From Turnera subulata (Eukaryota; Streptophyta; Magnoliopsida; Malpighiales; Passifloraceae): 64,000 bases of DNA. Made by a program: the position numbers and the translations under genes. Within the stretch, counting starts at the first letter, position 1; each line of letters begins with the position of its first letter. The notes under the pieces are model-generated. The model searched no databases and was not told where the DNA came from. It was given only the letters and a program-made list of their open reading frames with translations. The stretch is taken from the NCBI GenBank assembly GCA_028386065.3, contig JAKUCV010001307.1:147592-211591 (forward strand). Reading direction: 5' to 3'. Shown here piece by piece: positions 47,114 to 57,250 of this stretch.

Positions 47114-47522
47114 TTAAATGCATCGGTGAGCGTTTCGGACTCACCCCTCGCCTGCGGGGTTTCATCCCGTAGGTTAAGTTTGTTCGTAGTTCAGGTACGA
47201 CGTTCGACGACTGCTGCTTTCTTCTCCACCTGACTCCGGATCCTTATCTCTGCTGCATGTGCATATAAGTCTTCCGCTGCTGTATTTTATATGTTGCTGT
47301 GTTGAGCTTTTCTATATTGCCCCTGTTGTGTATCATATGCTTTCTGCTGCTGCTGTTGAGCTAGAGTGTGATGCTTGAATATTGGTCTCCGAGTATGGGT
47401 GACAGCTATAGTATTTGGAATGATGCTATATTGTCTTTGTGAGATATACTATCTGTTCCATCAATAAGAATAGTTTCGGCACGTGTTTACTGTGTCTGGT
47501 AAATACGGGTCGGGGCGTTTTA
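47114..47522 (+). repeat. 3' LTR of Tekay element, last part
   Basis: This resumes at TTAAATGCATCGG, matching 35786 onward, and ends GGGCGTTTTA (CA mutated to TA), followed by the element duplication ATCAA at 47523-47527. Confidence 0.88.
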
Positions 47523-47753
47523 ATCAACAAAGCAAGATTATACGTTTTAATTTTTTAAAATTGTTAATGCTTCTGATATATATGATATAATAGTTAAATT
47601 ATTAATCAAAAAATATATTTTTCACATAACCTCAACATATAGTTGATAATATAGTTCGTTTATAGCTTAATAAGTCTTTAACTGGCTGAACTTGAGTCAA
47701 GTCCAAGCTACAAAAACCTTAACAAAGTGAACTTGAGCTTAATATTTAAGCTC

Positions 47754-48229
47754 TGTTGTAAATAAATTATAATGAATGTCATTGTTACCATCTAGTAAAA
47801 TTCATTTATGCTATACTCGAATTTACCCCTAGTAAATTCCTTTACCCCTCACCTAACATCCAATTAGATTTATCTCTTTGGTCATTTACCCTCCATAATT
47901 TCATTATGTCCTAATCTTAATGTCATCTTCCTTTACCTAATATCTTTTTGTTTTTATCTTATTAAATTAATCATACTCATTTGTTTTTATCCTCCCATTT
48001 TTACCTATAAATACCCCTTTCATTTCCATACGCACATACACCTTTGATCACTATAAGCTTACTCTCTCCAAACTCTCATACACCTCTCTTATTCTCCTCC
48101 CTCCATCATTAGTTTATTATTCCTACTTTCATATTATTATTACTTCCAAACGTTGTATTATTATCTTGATCAAGTTTGATCAAGTTTGTATTGTTCAATC
48201 AAGCACGAATTCCTTCCTTCATTACAACA
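47754..48229 (+). repeat. 5' LTR of the youngest Copia
   Basis: It contains a CTATAAATAC box at about 48005-48014, so transcription probably starts near 48040. It ends TTACAACA. Confidence 0.93.
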
Positions 48230-48244
48230 CGTTATCAGCACGAG
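48230..48244 (+). promoter_or_regulatory. Putative primer-binding region
   Basis: CGTTATCAGCACGAG follows the LTR directly. The same position reads CGTTATCAACACAAG at 13293 and, on the minus strand, CGTTATCAGCAC at 12093. It does not match the usual initiator-tRNA-Met 3' site (TGGTATCAGAGC), so the primer tRNA is unresolved. Confidence 0.6.
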
Positions 48245-48334
48245 TCTCTACCTTATCAAGGTAATCATTTCTAAACCTTTTCTTATTACTACTTTAATCA
48301 TTTTCTTAATACTACATATATAGTATTAATATAG

Positions 48335-48417
48335 CTGAAAGATTTATCGAGTAAACATATATATATTCTATTCTATATTATTATCCTACTAATATTACTG
48401 AAAGATTTTTCGAGTAA
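48335..48417 (+). repeat. Duplicated leader motif
   Basis: CTGAAAGATTTATCGAGTAA at 48335-48354 recurs with one change at 48398-48417. The same motif is conserved at 10902-10883 in the minus-strand Copia, which suggests a functional leader element such as a packaging or translation signal. The function is inference. Confidence 0.7.
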
Positions 48418-48496
48418 GCGTATATACTATATAATTTCTATTATTATTTCTCTTTATATTTGTTTTATATTTTGTTATTATTTCTTTACTGTTATA

Positions 48497-49552
48497 ATGG
48501 CAAACCTTGCAAAGCTTGAGTTTGAGGCCCTAGATATTTCCGGAAGAAATTATCTATCATGGAGACTAGATGCAGAATTGCATTTAGATGCTCAGGGCCT
48601 GGGGCATACCATAAAATCCCCTCAAGAAAAGGAAAAAGCCGTATCTATTCAAGATAAAGAAGGGACTAGTCAAGAAAAAGCAAAAGATGCATCTAGTCAA
48701 GATAAGACAAAAGCCATAATTTTTCTCCGTCACCATCTTCACGATAGTCTAAAGATGGAATATCTTACTGTCAAAGATCCAGCAGATCTTTGGAATAATT
48801 TGAAAGAAAGGTATGATCACCTGAAGATGGTCATACTCCTAAAAGCTCGTTATGAGTGGATGCACCTGAGGTTGCAAGATTTCAAATCTGTGTATGAATA
48901 TAATTCAGCTGTGTTTCGAATCAGCTCTCAACTAAAACTATGTGTAGAAAATATTACTGATATGGATATGTTAGAGAAAACATTCTTTACTTTTTATGCA
49001 TCCAATGTGCTCCTGCAGCAGCAGTATCGTGAAAAAGGTTTCACCAGATATTCTGATTTAATTTCTTGCCTTCTGGTGGCCAAACAAAATAACGAGTTAT
49101 TGATAAAAAATCATGAGTATCGTCCCACTGCTTCTGCTCCATTCCCAGAAGTAAATGCAGCAGTGCATGATAATTCTGGTCGTGGCCGTGGAAAAGGTCG
49201 TGGCCGGGGACGTGGGCGTGGACATGGAAGGAACAATTTTAATTCTCGTGACCGCAATATTGGCAAGGCTAAAGGAAAACATATGAATGATGCCAAATAT
49301 CATGATAAGAAAAATCACGAGACAGCCTGCTATCAGTGTGGCATGATAGGTCATTGGTCACGGGTATGTTGTACAACAAAGGATTTGGTGGAACTTTATC
49401 AATCTTCTTTGAAAGCCAAAAATAAGGCTGTTGAAACAAATTTCATTCAAAATGATGACCAAGATGCTGCCTTCCAGTCCGACTCATATCTTGATATTGA
49501 TGATTATCTTGCTGATCTAGAAGAAGCAAGCAAGAAAATGAAGCAAGAATAA
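48497..49552 (+). CDS. gag: Copia Gag polyprotein (capsid and nucleocapsid)
   Basis: This ORF has 351 residues and is intact. Residues about 1-100 are the N-terminal gag domain (SGRNYLSWRLDAELHL), with an internal charged repeat of EKAK, DKEG and QDK type near 48-75. Residues about 100-200 form the UBN2-like retrotransposon gag core (LWNNLKERYDHLK, YEYNSAVFRISSQL, QYREKGFTRYSDLISCLL). A Gly/Arg run near 228-247 precedes a CCHC knuckle CYQCGMIGHWSRVC near 276-289. The C-terminus is acidic (DIDDYLADLEEA). It would form the particle shell and bind RNA. It ends in a TAA of its own instead of reading into pol, unlike most plant Copia elements. Confidence 0.92.
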   Translation: MANLAKLEFEALDISGRNYLSWRLDAELHLDAQGLGHTIKSPQEKEKAVSIQDKEGTSQEKAKDASSQDKTKAIIFLRHHLHDSLKMEYLTVKDPADLWNNLKERYDHLKMVILLKARYEWMHLRLQDFKSVYEYNSAVFRISSQLKLCVENITDMDMLEKTFFTFYASNVLLQQQYREKGFTRYSDLISCLLVAKQNNELLIKNHEYRPTASAPFPEVNAAVHDNSGRGRGKGRGRGRGRGHGRNNFNSRDRNIGKAKGKHMNDAKYHDKKNHETACYQCGMIGHWSRVCCTTKDLVELYQSSLKAKNKAVETNFIQNDDQDAAFQSDSYLDIDDYLADLEEASKKMKQE

Positions 49553-49698
49553 TCTTATTGTCTATTTCTTTGTATTTTATATTTATGTCTTTATCTGTTG
49601 TTTATTTATATTAATGTTCTTAATGTTTTTTTTAATTTAGAATAAATTTCAATTCAGTATTACTTTCTTATGCATCTTTTATTTTCTTTTATGAAGAT
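49553..49698 (+). other. Gag-pol intergenic gap with possible splice acceptor
   Basis: This T-rich gap ends in a pyrimidine tract (about 49668-49690) and ATGAAG directly before the pol start ATG. The same layout occurs upstream of 14674 in the older copy. An acceptor-like AG before the pol start could produce a spliced pol mRNA, but this is inference. Confidence 0.5.
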
Positions 49699-50132
49699 AT
49701 GGACATTCAACTATATGGTTCCAAGAATAATGACTCAGATATCTGTCTAGCAGACAGTGCAACTACTCATTCCGTATTTAATGAACAGAAATATTTCTGT
49801 ACTTTGAAATTTGAAAAGGCATATGTTAGTAAAATCTCTGGTAGTACAAAAATAATTGAAGGCTCTGGAAGAGCTCAAATTCTACTACCAAAGGGAACAA
49901 AGATAATCATTGAAAATGCTTTGTTCTCTTCAAAGTCTCAAAGAAATCTGTTGAGTTTTAAGGATATCCGTTTAAATGGATATCATATTGAGACAATGAA
50001 TGAAAGAGATGTTGAATATCTCTATATTACAAAAATTACCACTACAGATAACAAACAAGTTGTGAAAAAATTACTTGTATTATCTTCTGGATTGTACTAC
50101 ACAAATATTCGAGTCATTGAAAATTATTATAC

Positions 50133-50163
50133 CCAGCCAGAAGCTGGCACCAGCCTGAAGCTG
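50133..50163 (+). repeat. Two hairpins in pol (loops CAGAA, CTGAA)
   Basis: Arm CCAGC with loop CAGAA (50133-50147) and arm CAGC with loop CTGAA (50151-50163). They lie between protease and integrase, where the minus-strand relative has five. Confidence 0.8.
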
Positions 50164-51272
50164 ACTAATGAGTTAAAAAATTGGCATGATCGGTTGGGTC
50201 ATCCCGGATCAATAATGATGTGCCGAATTATTGAAAATTCATTTGGTCATCCATTGAAAACCCAGAAAATTTTTCAATCTAATGAATTTTCATGTGCTGC
50301 TTGTTCACAAGGAAAATTAATTATCCGGCCTTCATATGATAAGGTTGGTTCTGAATCACCAGCATTTTTAGAAAGAATTCAGGGAGATATTTGGGGACCT
50401 ATACATCCACCGTGTGGACCATTTAGATATTTTATGGTTTTAATTGATGCATCAACTAGATGGTCCCATGTGTGCCTGTTGTCCTCATGCAATTTGGCGT
50501 TTGCGCGCTTATTATCACAATTGATCAAATTGCGGGCACACTTCCCTGATCATGCAATTAAGACTATACATCTTGATAATGCTGCTGAATTCACCTCTAA
50601 GGCGTTTAATGACTATTGTATTTCAATTGGAATTGTGGTTGAACATCCTGTAGCTCATGTTCATACCCAAAACGGTCTAGCAGAATCGTTGATTAAACGC
50701 CTTCAGTTGATTGCGAGACCATTACTGATGAGATGCAAACTCCCCGTTACTGCTTGGGGACATGCTATTTTGCATGCAGCAGCACTTGTGCGCATCCGGC
50801 CAACAAGCTATCATAAGCTCTCCCCCATTCAATTGGTTCATGGTCACGAACCTAATATCTCCCATCTTTGGACCTTTGGTTGTGCAGTATATGTGCCAAT
50901 TGCTCCACCACAGCGAACTAAAATGGGTCCTCAAAGAAGATTGGGAATATATATTGGATATGAATCTCCATCAACTATAAAATATTTGGAACCAACAACT
51001 GGAGATTTATTTACAGCGAGATTTGTTGATTGTCATTTTGATGAAAATATTTATCCAACATTAGGGGAAGAAAATAAGCAGCTGGATAAAGAAATTAAAT
51101 GGAATTCTATGTCATTATCAAGTCTTGATCCTCGAACAAATCAGTGTGAACTTGAAGTTCAAAAGGTAATTCATTTGCAAAATATAACAAATCAATTGCC
51201 AGACGCTTTTACTGATATTAATAGAGTGACCAAATCTCATGTACCAGCTGCAAATGCTCCTGCTAGAATTGA

Positions 51273-51453
51273 TGTCCCCGAAGGACAACTAAAGATTGCA
51301 AATGAATCTAAAGCACGCCAGAAGTGTGGCAGACCACTCGGTTCCAAAGATAAAAATCCTCGACAGAGAAAAGGAGTAAAGATACAAGATGGCCCCAACA
51401 AGGTAATAAAACCACCTACAGAGGTTCAAATTGATAATCCTCTAGAAGAGGAT
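51273..51453 (+). repeat. Two hairpins in the integrase-RT linker
   Basis: Arm TGTCC with loop CCGAA (51273-51287) and arm ATCCTC with loop TAGAA (51437-51453). The first corresponds to arm TGTTC with loop CAGAA at 622-636, and in reversed sense at 7673-7687, with both arms changed together. Confidence 0.8.
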
Positions 51454-52022
51454 CCTGATATAAATTGTAATGTTCCAGAAGTAACTCAGGTACCTGAAAT
51501 AAGTCAAAATGATGAGATCTCAATCAACTATATTATGTCAGGAACAAGATGGAACCGACGTGAAATAACCGTCGACGGAATTTTTGCATATAATGTAGCG
51601 CTAAATATTATGGAAGGAAATGAGGATCACGAGCCTAAATCAATCGATGAATGCCGGCGTAGAAATGATTGGCCAAAATGGAGAGACGCAATTAAGGCTG
51701 AGTTAGACTCGCTCATGAAACGAGAAGTTTTTGGGCCAGTAGTCCCAACACTTGATGGTGTAAAACCGGTCAGTTACAAATGGGTATTTGTGCGGGAAAA
51801 AAATGAGAAAAATGAAATAGTGAGAAATAAAAGCACGGCTTGTCGCACAAGGTTTTACCCAACGACCTGGTATTGATTATGAGGAGACATACTCCCCTGT
51901 GGTGGATGCAATAACTTTTTGGTATCTAATTAGTCTGGCAGTACATGAAAAATTAGAAATGCGTCTAATGGATGTTGTTGCACCCTATCTCTATGGACCT
52001 ATAAGCCATGATATATACATGA

Positions 52023-52057
52023 GAGTCCCTGAAGGACTCAAGTTGCCCGAAGCAACT
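52023..52057 (+). repeat. Two adjacent hairpins in RT coding sequence
   Basis: Arm GAGTCC with loop CTGAA (52023-52039) and arm AGTTGC with loop CCGAA (52041-52057). The counterparts at 1355-1371 (GAATCC, CTGAA) and 1373-1389 (AGTTGC, TTGAA) keep pairing. Confidence 0.85.
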
Positions 52058-53388
52058 AATTTCCGGGATATATACTCAATTAAATTGAAAAGATCTTTAT
52101 ATAGCTTGAAGCAATCTAGACGTATGTGGTATAATCGTCTCAGTGAATACTTGATAAAAGAAGGTTTCAAAAATGATTCCATATGTCCATGTGTTTTTAT
52201 TAAAAGGTCCATGCATAAATATGTCATAATTGCTGTTTATGTTGATGATTTAAATATTATTGGAACTCCTGAAGAAGTTTCCAAAGCCGTGCATTGTTTA
52301 AAGAAAGAATTTGAGATGAAGGACCTTGGAAAGACAAAACTCTGTCTAGGTCTTCAAATTGCACATTTAGAAAATGGGATCTTTGTCCATCAGACACATT
52401 ATACCGAGAAGGTATTGAAAAGATTTTATATGGACAAAGCGCATCCAACAAGTACCCCGATGGTTGTGAGGTCGCTTGATCAAAAGAAAGATATTTTCAG
52501 ACCTCGAGAAGATAATGAAGAGATTATTGGTCCGGAAGTACCATATCTCTGCGCAATTGGAGCTTTAATGTATCTTGCTACTAATACAAGACCTGATATA
52601 TCTTTTGCTGTCAGTTTACTAGCAAGATATAGTTCTGCCCCAACTCGCAGACATTGGAATGGGATAGAACAAATTTTTCGATATCTTAGGGGTACAATGG
52701 ATATTGGATTATTTTATTCATCTGGGTCCAAACCCGATCTAATTGGTTATGCAGATGCAGGTTATTTGTCTGATCCACATAAAGCTCGGTCACAAATAGG
52801 CTACTTGTTTACTTATGGAGGAACTGCTATGTCGTGGCGATCCACAAAGCAAAGTATTGTTGCCACCTCTTCAAATAATGCAGAAATTGTAGCCATACAT
52901 GAAGCTAGTCGAGAGTGTGTTTGGCTAAGATCAATGACACAACATATTTGAGATTCTTGTGGATTGGATAGCGGGAAAGACGTTCCAACAACCATTTATG
53001 AAGATAATGCTGCCTGCATTGCTCAATTGAAAGAAGGATACATCAAAGGCGACCAGACAAAGCACATATCACCAAAATTCTTTTTCACTCATGATCTTCA
53101 GAAGAATGGTGATATTTGTGTTCATCAGATTCGCTCAAGTGACAATTTGGCAGACCTCTTTACAAAATCACTGCCTACTTTAATTTTTGAGAAGTTGATA
53201 ATGAAGATTGGCATGCGACGACTTCGAGATATCAAGGGAGGCCAAAATGAGGAGGAGTAGAATACGCACTGCACTCTTTTTTCCTTCACCAAGTTTTTAT
53301 CCCATTGGGTTTTTCTTGGTAAGGTTTTTAACGAGGTAATTTTTCCAAAGCGTGTTCTACCCAAAGTACAATGACATTCAAGGCGGAG

Positions 53389-53855
53389 TGTTGTAAATAA
53401 ATTATAATGAATGCCATTGTTACCATCCAGTAAAATTCATTTCTGCCATACCCAATTTACCCCTGGTAAATTCCTTTACCCCTCACCTAACATCCAATTG
53501 GATTTATCTCTTTGGCCATTTACCCTCCATAATTTCATTTTGTCCTAATCTTAATGTCATCTTCCTTTACCTAATATCCTTTTGTTTTTATCTTATTAAA
53601 TTAATCATACTCATTTGTTTTTATCCTCCCACTTTCACCTATAAATACCCTCTTCATTTCCTTATACACATACACTTTTGATCACTATAAGCTTACTCTT
53701 TTCAAACTCTCATACACCTCTCTTATTCTCCTCCCTCCATCATTAGTTTATTATTCCTATTCTCATATTATTATTACTTTCAAAAGTTGTATTATTATCT
53801 TGATCAAGTTTGTATTGTTCAATCAAGAGTGAATTCCTTCTTTCATTTTATAACA
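53389..53855 (+). repeat. 3' LTR of the youngest Copia
   Basis: It is collinear with 47754-48229, with substitutions and one small deletion. It is preceded by the purine tract AAGGCGGAG (53380-53388) and followed by the target-site duplication AGCTC. Confidence 0.93.
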
Positions 53856-53963
53856 AGCTCCAGATAAAGATGAACTAAATTTGAATCAGTCGAAATTTGA
53901 TCGGGTGAGCTTTTACCATTAAAAGCTCGACTAAAGCAAGCGCATTTGCAGCCCTATATCCAA

Positions 53964-55112
53964 GAGGACTTTGTGTTTTGGGGCAGACAAAATGGCTTTT
54001 TCCACAATGAGTTTGGGTTCCGATTCATTTGTATCTCCTTCTCCGAGTTTTAAGTTTCCCGGATTCGTTGTTCAAGGAACAATTTAGGCTTGAAGCCAGT
54101 CTTAACTTTATTATTAAAAAAAAATCAAGCATTGTCCTGGCCTCTGTGTTGCACTTCCCTGTCTCGCCACCATTTTATGATCTCTTGGGCCTACATTTGC
54201 TTGTAAATGTAAATTATGATCCCTCTCATAGTGTCATCATCATTCCGATGGTCTAGGCCTCTGTCAATACTAGTTACATCCCTCTCATGATTTATGACCA
54301 TCATTAGAGGCCAGACAAATAAAAAAGATGTAGTTTTGGGCAGAGCCACGAATCCAAAGAAAGTTTGAATTCACTCTAGCTACGCATTATTATTCTTAGC
54401 ACATAACATAAGGAAAAACTCAGTCGATGGAGAGCAAATCAATTTTTGGAAGCTGATTCCTTTTATTTCTAAATTTGTGCTTCTGAATTATGGTTAGCAA
54501 TCATTGTATCCTCCTAATATTACGTTAAAGGTGTACTTTCTACCATAAAAAGAATGGTATATACTATACTACATCGTATGGTCACAATACGTTGAAAGCT
54601 GATTTCTTTTCTCCATTTGTGCTTAGAATTATTGCTCACTTGTTATACTACCCCGTTAGATTCATTATTGAGGTCCAAACTTTTGATGCTGCTGGCATCT
54701 TATCTTACCACACACTAGATAAGCCAAAATATAAAAGCTTGTGTATATATGGACAAAAATATCTTTAAGCATTGAATTCATTTTACATATAGAATTAATA
54801 CCAAACAAGGATCTCTTCTCAATGAATGAGAGCTTTATATCCAAGTTTTATTTTACTCGTTTGTTCCCCTGCCTGTTATTTTTATGGCGTACATTTCACT
54901 TCTTTTAATTTTTTTTACTTTAGGTAATAAATATAAAGGGTATGCTATCAATTTACACACATTCTTTTTCTTTTTCCCCTATCAAAATGAGAGAGCAACC
55001 TTATGGCATTTTTTTACAGAGTCTGTGGGAAGGAAATCCCACTTAGCTCCTCATACAAAATGGAAATACAAACATGGAAGGTTAAACAATATAGGAAACT
55101 ATTGAAAAATAG
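53964..55112. other. Intergenic, no gene supported
   Basis: This is AT-rich sequence outside the hAT-like element. An ATG at 53992 opens 31 codons with a Ser-rich, transit-peptide-like look (MAFSTMSLGSDSF) but ends in TAG. No continuing exon was found. Confidence 0.4.
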
Positions 55113-55423
55113 TGAGTCCACCCATAAGGGGTGCTCACTTAAGCCCAACTGGGCCCAACTAGTACAGTATATAAGCCACCACAAGGGGAGGCTGAGATAC
55201 TACTCATTATACACATTGTACATCTGTTGGGTAAACACAGATAACCTGCTTACTGCATTTTAGGGTTTAGACCGTGGAAACTAGGAGGCCGATCCGACAC
55301 ACTGTGACAGGCTCCACCGACCAGTGATTCAAGCCGTGGCTCCCGATCCTGACAACGCTTCCGCTTCACTCTTACAGATAAGTCTTCTTATCTATGTTAT
55401 ATATATGTACATGAATTCCTTCA
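55113..55423 (+). repeat. Probable 5' LTR of a decayed Copia
   Basis: A GTATATAAGCC box lies at about 55174-55184. The stretch ends CTTCA and is followed at once by TGGTAGCGGAGCC (55425-55437), a primer-binding site of the initiator-Met type. The start TGAGTCCACCC is an estimate, and no matching 3' LTR was found in the window. Confidence 0.5.
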
Positions 55424-55825
55424 TTGGTAGCGGAGCCCTAGGCTTGTTTTCTGGATGATTTTATTGATTTTGTGTAAATCTAAAATCATGGTCTATTCAA
55501 ATGGATTGATTTGTTCAAGATGAGAATTGATTTGTTCGATTCGGCTCAATTAATTTACCTTTGTTTATTAATTGATTGCTTACTGCTGTGCATTGTTTAC
55601 TTCAAAGAAAATCATTTTTTTTTGTATCGATACAATACATGATTGTGCCTATGATGTTTTTCTTGAAACAATCTCTTTGTTTCTAATGTAAATACAGATT
55701 GTATTCTGAAAATATACAATACACGATTGTATATGATGTTGTTGATTGTATATTTTGTTGGTAATGTTATGATAATAATAATAAGAAAATCTAGATCTGT
55801 GTTCTTGGTGGAGAACAATGCAAAA

Positions 55826-56400
55826 CTAAAACCCATCCCCATCACGCTGCACACGGCGGCGGACAGGGCATAGTTGCTGCACACGGCGGCGAGGCGCGGA
55901 ACGCTGCAGATAGCGGAGAGGCGCAGATCGCTGCTGACGGCGGCGACTCGATTCCCGGTGCTCGAAACGGTGGCTTGCGTTTGCGGCAGTGAATCGACGA
56001 GTGAGTCGTCGAGCGTGGCTACTGGGTGACGGCTAATGACTGCTCCGAGGAGCGCGGCCGGGGAAGGCGAACACGACGTTCGTCGTCGCTGAGCCACTCC
56101 GTGCTGCTGCGTCCTCGTCGGTCATCGCGACTGGCAGGGGCGGGCGGTGCGGGCTGCAGAGTGCGATTTGTTCGCGTGTCCGGTGGCAAGCACGGCTGAG
56201 TTGGTGGCGTCCGTTACCGCTGCATCTTCCCTGGCCGCGGCGGCGTCGTCTGCTGTTGGCGATGGATGAGATCTCCCGTGGGAGCTCCTCCAAGTTGGCG
56301 ACGGCTCTGTGTTCTTTTGGAGAAGATGATGCCTAGCGCATCCTTTCCAAATCGACGGTTCAGATTGATTCAATCGTGTGGCTAAGAACGATACTTAAAT
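55826..56400 (+). repeat. GC-rich leader cassette
   Basis: An abrupt GC-rich block starts with repeated CTGCACACGGCGGCG words (55848-55890) and extends into CGGCGGCGTCGTC text. Overlapping Arg/Ser/Ala-rich ORFs on the minus strand are composition artefacts. As in the minus-strand Copia, the block lies between the primer-binding site and gag. Confidence 0.55.
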
Positions 56401-56680
56401 AAAAAAAGGGGCTAAACATTTTAAGCCGAATGAGCCACGGGCTCCTCTTGATGGGCTAATCCTTTTTTGGGCTTATGTAGCCTAGAGAATTAATTGGGTT
56501 GGATGCTTTTATGGGCTTTGGTAGCTCATATTAACTGGATTGGACAAATCCAAAGCCCATATTAACTGGATTGGACAAATTTAATGGGCACAAGGCTTAT
56601 AGACCATTTATATATGATATAAGGTCTTATTACTTTTGTTTTGTATGGCCTATATTAAATTGTTGGTTTAATTACCTCTA

Positions 56681-57250
56681 TTAGACATATGGTCTAAATT
56701 CTTTTTTTATATATGGCCTACAAAATAAAATTGGCTTATTTTAGACAAACGGTCTAAAATTATTTTCTTTCTATCGACATATGGTTGAATAAAATAATAT
56801 AGACTTATTTTAGGCATATGGCATAAATTATTATTTTAATTGGGTTTGAGACTTAATAAAATAATTACAAGTCTAATATTATTTGTAGAAAGAGACCTTT
56901 TTTTTAGACATATGGTCTAAATTAAATTTCTTCTATTGACATATGGTCAAAGAAAAACAATAATAATCGATTTCTTTTAGACATATGGTCTAAAAGTTAA
57001 TTTTATTTTGGGTTTATGACCTAAATAAAATTAAATTGTCTATCTTAGACATACGGTCTAAGTAAGTTTTATTTTATGGGCTTTTGGCCTAAATAAAATA
57101 AAATTAATCGAGACAAAAGTCTAGTATTGTTATAGTTTTGGAAGAGATGGTCAATAAAAATAAATTTTTAGACACACGGTCTAAATAAGTTTTATTTTTA
57201 TATCTCATGACCTTAGTAAAATTTGTCCATTTTAGACATATGGTCTAATT
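56681..57250 (+). repeat. Array of TTTAGAC-ATATG-GTCTAAA hairpins
   Basis: Arms and loops: TTAGAC/ATATG (56681-56697), ATTTTAGAC/AAACG (56738-56760), TCGAC/ATATG (56774-56788), a decayed unit near 56813, TTTAGAC/ATATG (56903-56921), TTGAC/ATATG (56936-56950), CTTTTAGAC/ATATG (56974-56996), a unit around TTATG near 57008-57026, CTTAGAC/ATACG (57044-57062), TTTAGAC/ACACG (57167-57185) and TTAGAC/ATATG (57232-57248). Arms differ in length and sequence but stay complementary. Spacers are AAATAAAATT-like. Confidence 0.9.

Larger units (their letters stand above)
30570..47522 (+). mobile_element. Tekay-type chromovirus (Gypsy), broken and nested
   Basis: LTRs of about 2.45 kb: 30570-36194 (holding a solo LTR) and 40236-47522 (holding an inverted LTR pair). 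The target-site duplication ATCAA is perfect at 30565-30569 and 47523-47527. The interior has a primer-binding site TGGTAGCAGAGC (36198), a gag remnant and a pol remnant. The assignment to Tekay rests on the pol order RT, RNase H, integrase and the C-terminal block with IHDVFHVSVLRRY, DPSHV, VKVKWSKHS and TWEVEEHM, which is the chromodomain-type tail of that clade. Confidence 0.9.
49699..53260 (+). pseudogene. pol: Copia pol: protease, integrase, RT, RNase H, with one frameshift and one stop
   Basis: From its own ATG, the protease has DSATTH with catalytic Asp19. The GAG-pre-integrase HHCC region is WHDRLGHPG with CAAC. The integrase triad is D230, D293 and E329 (spacing D-x62-D-x35-E), complete. 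The linker carries RWNRREITVDG. RT starts with YKWVFVREK and then shifts frame near 51835 in an A-rich run; the ORF ends at 51876 and reading resumes in another frame. The RT centre YVDD lies at 52238-52249. RNase H reads ADAGYLSD and AEIVAIHEA, then an in-frame TGA at 52949-52951, then EDNAACI and the end at 53260. The decayed copy near 1155 lacks the extra base. The cognate enzyme would copy and integrate the element, but this copy cannot make full RT. Confidence 0.93.
47754..53855 (+). mobile_element. Best-preserved Copia element, two-ORF type
   Basis: LTRs are 47754-48229 (476 bp) and 53389-53855 (467 bp), both TGTTGTAAATAAA...AACA, with several per cent divergence by eye. The target-site duplication AGCTC is perfect at 47749-47753 and 53856-53860, inside the hAT-like element. 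Order: LTR, primer-binding region, leader with a repeated motif, gag, gap of 146 bp, pol, purine tract, LTR. One frameshift and one stop in pol are the only clear breaks, so it is the youngest autonomous-type element here. Confidence 0.95.
30273..53955. mobile_element. Old hAT-like element split into three pieces
   Basis: The left end (AGCTACAAATGAGC) and the reversed right end (AGGGCTGCAAATGCGC) form short inverted repeats like those of many plant hAT-type MITEs. They are flanked by an 8-bp near-duplication CTATCCAA (30265-30272) / ATATCCAA (53956-53963). The remaining pieces are 30273-30569, 47528-47753 and 53861-53955, about 620 bp in all, with GAGCTTGG- and GAGCTCG-like words and no ORF. 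The Tekay element and the youngest Copia sit inside it, so it is older than both. Confidence 0.6.

Noticed and set aside
53992..54087. Possible first exon with transit-peptide-like start
   Set aside because: Only 31 codons before TAG, with no donor-acceptor pair or following exon that I can support.
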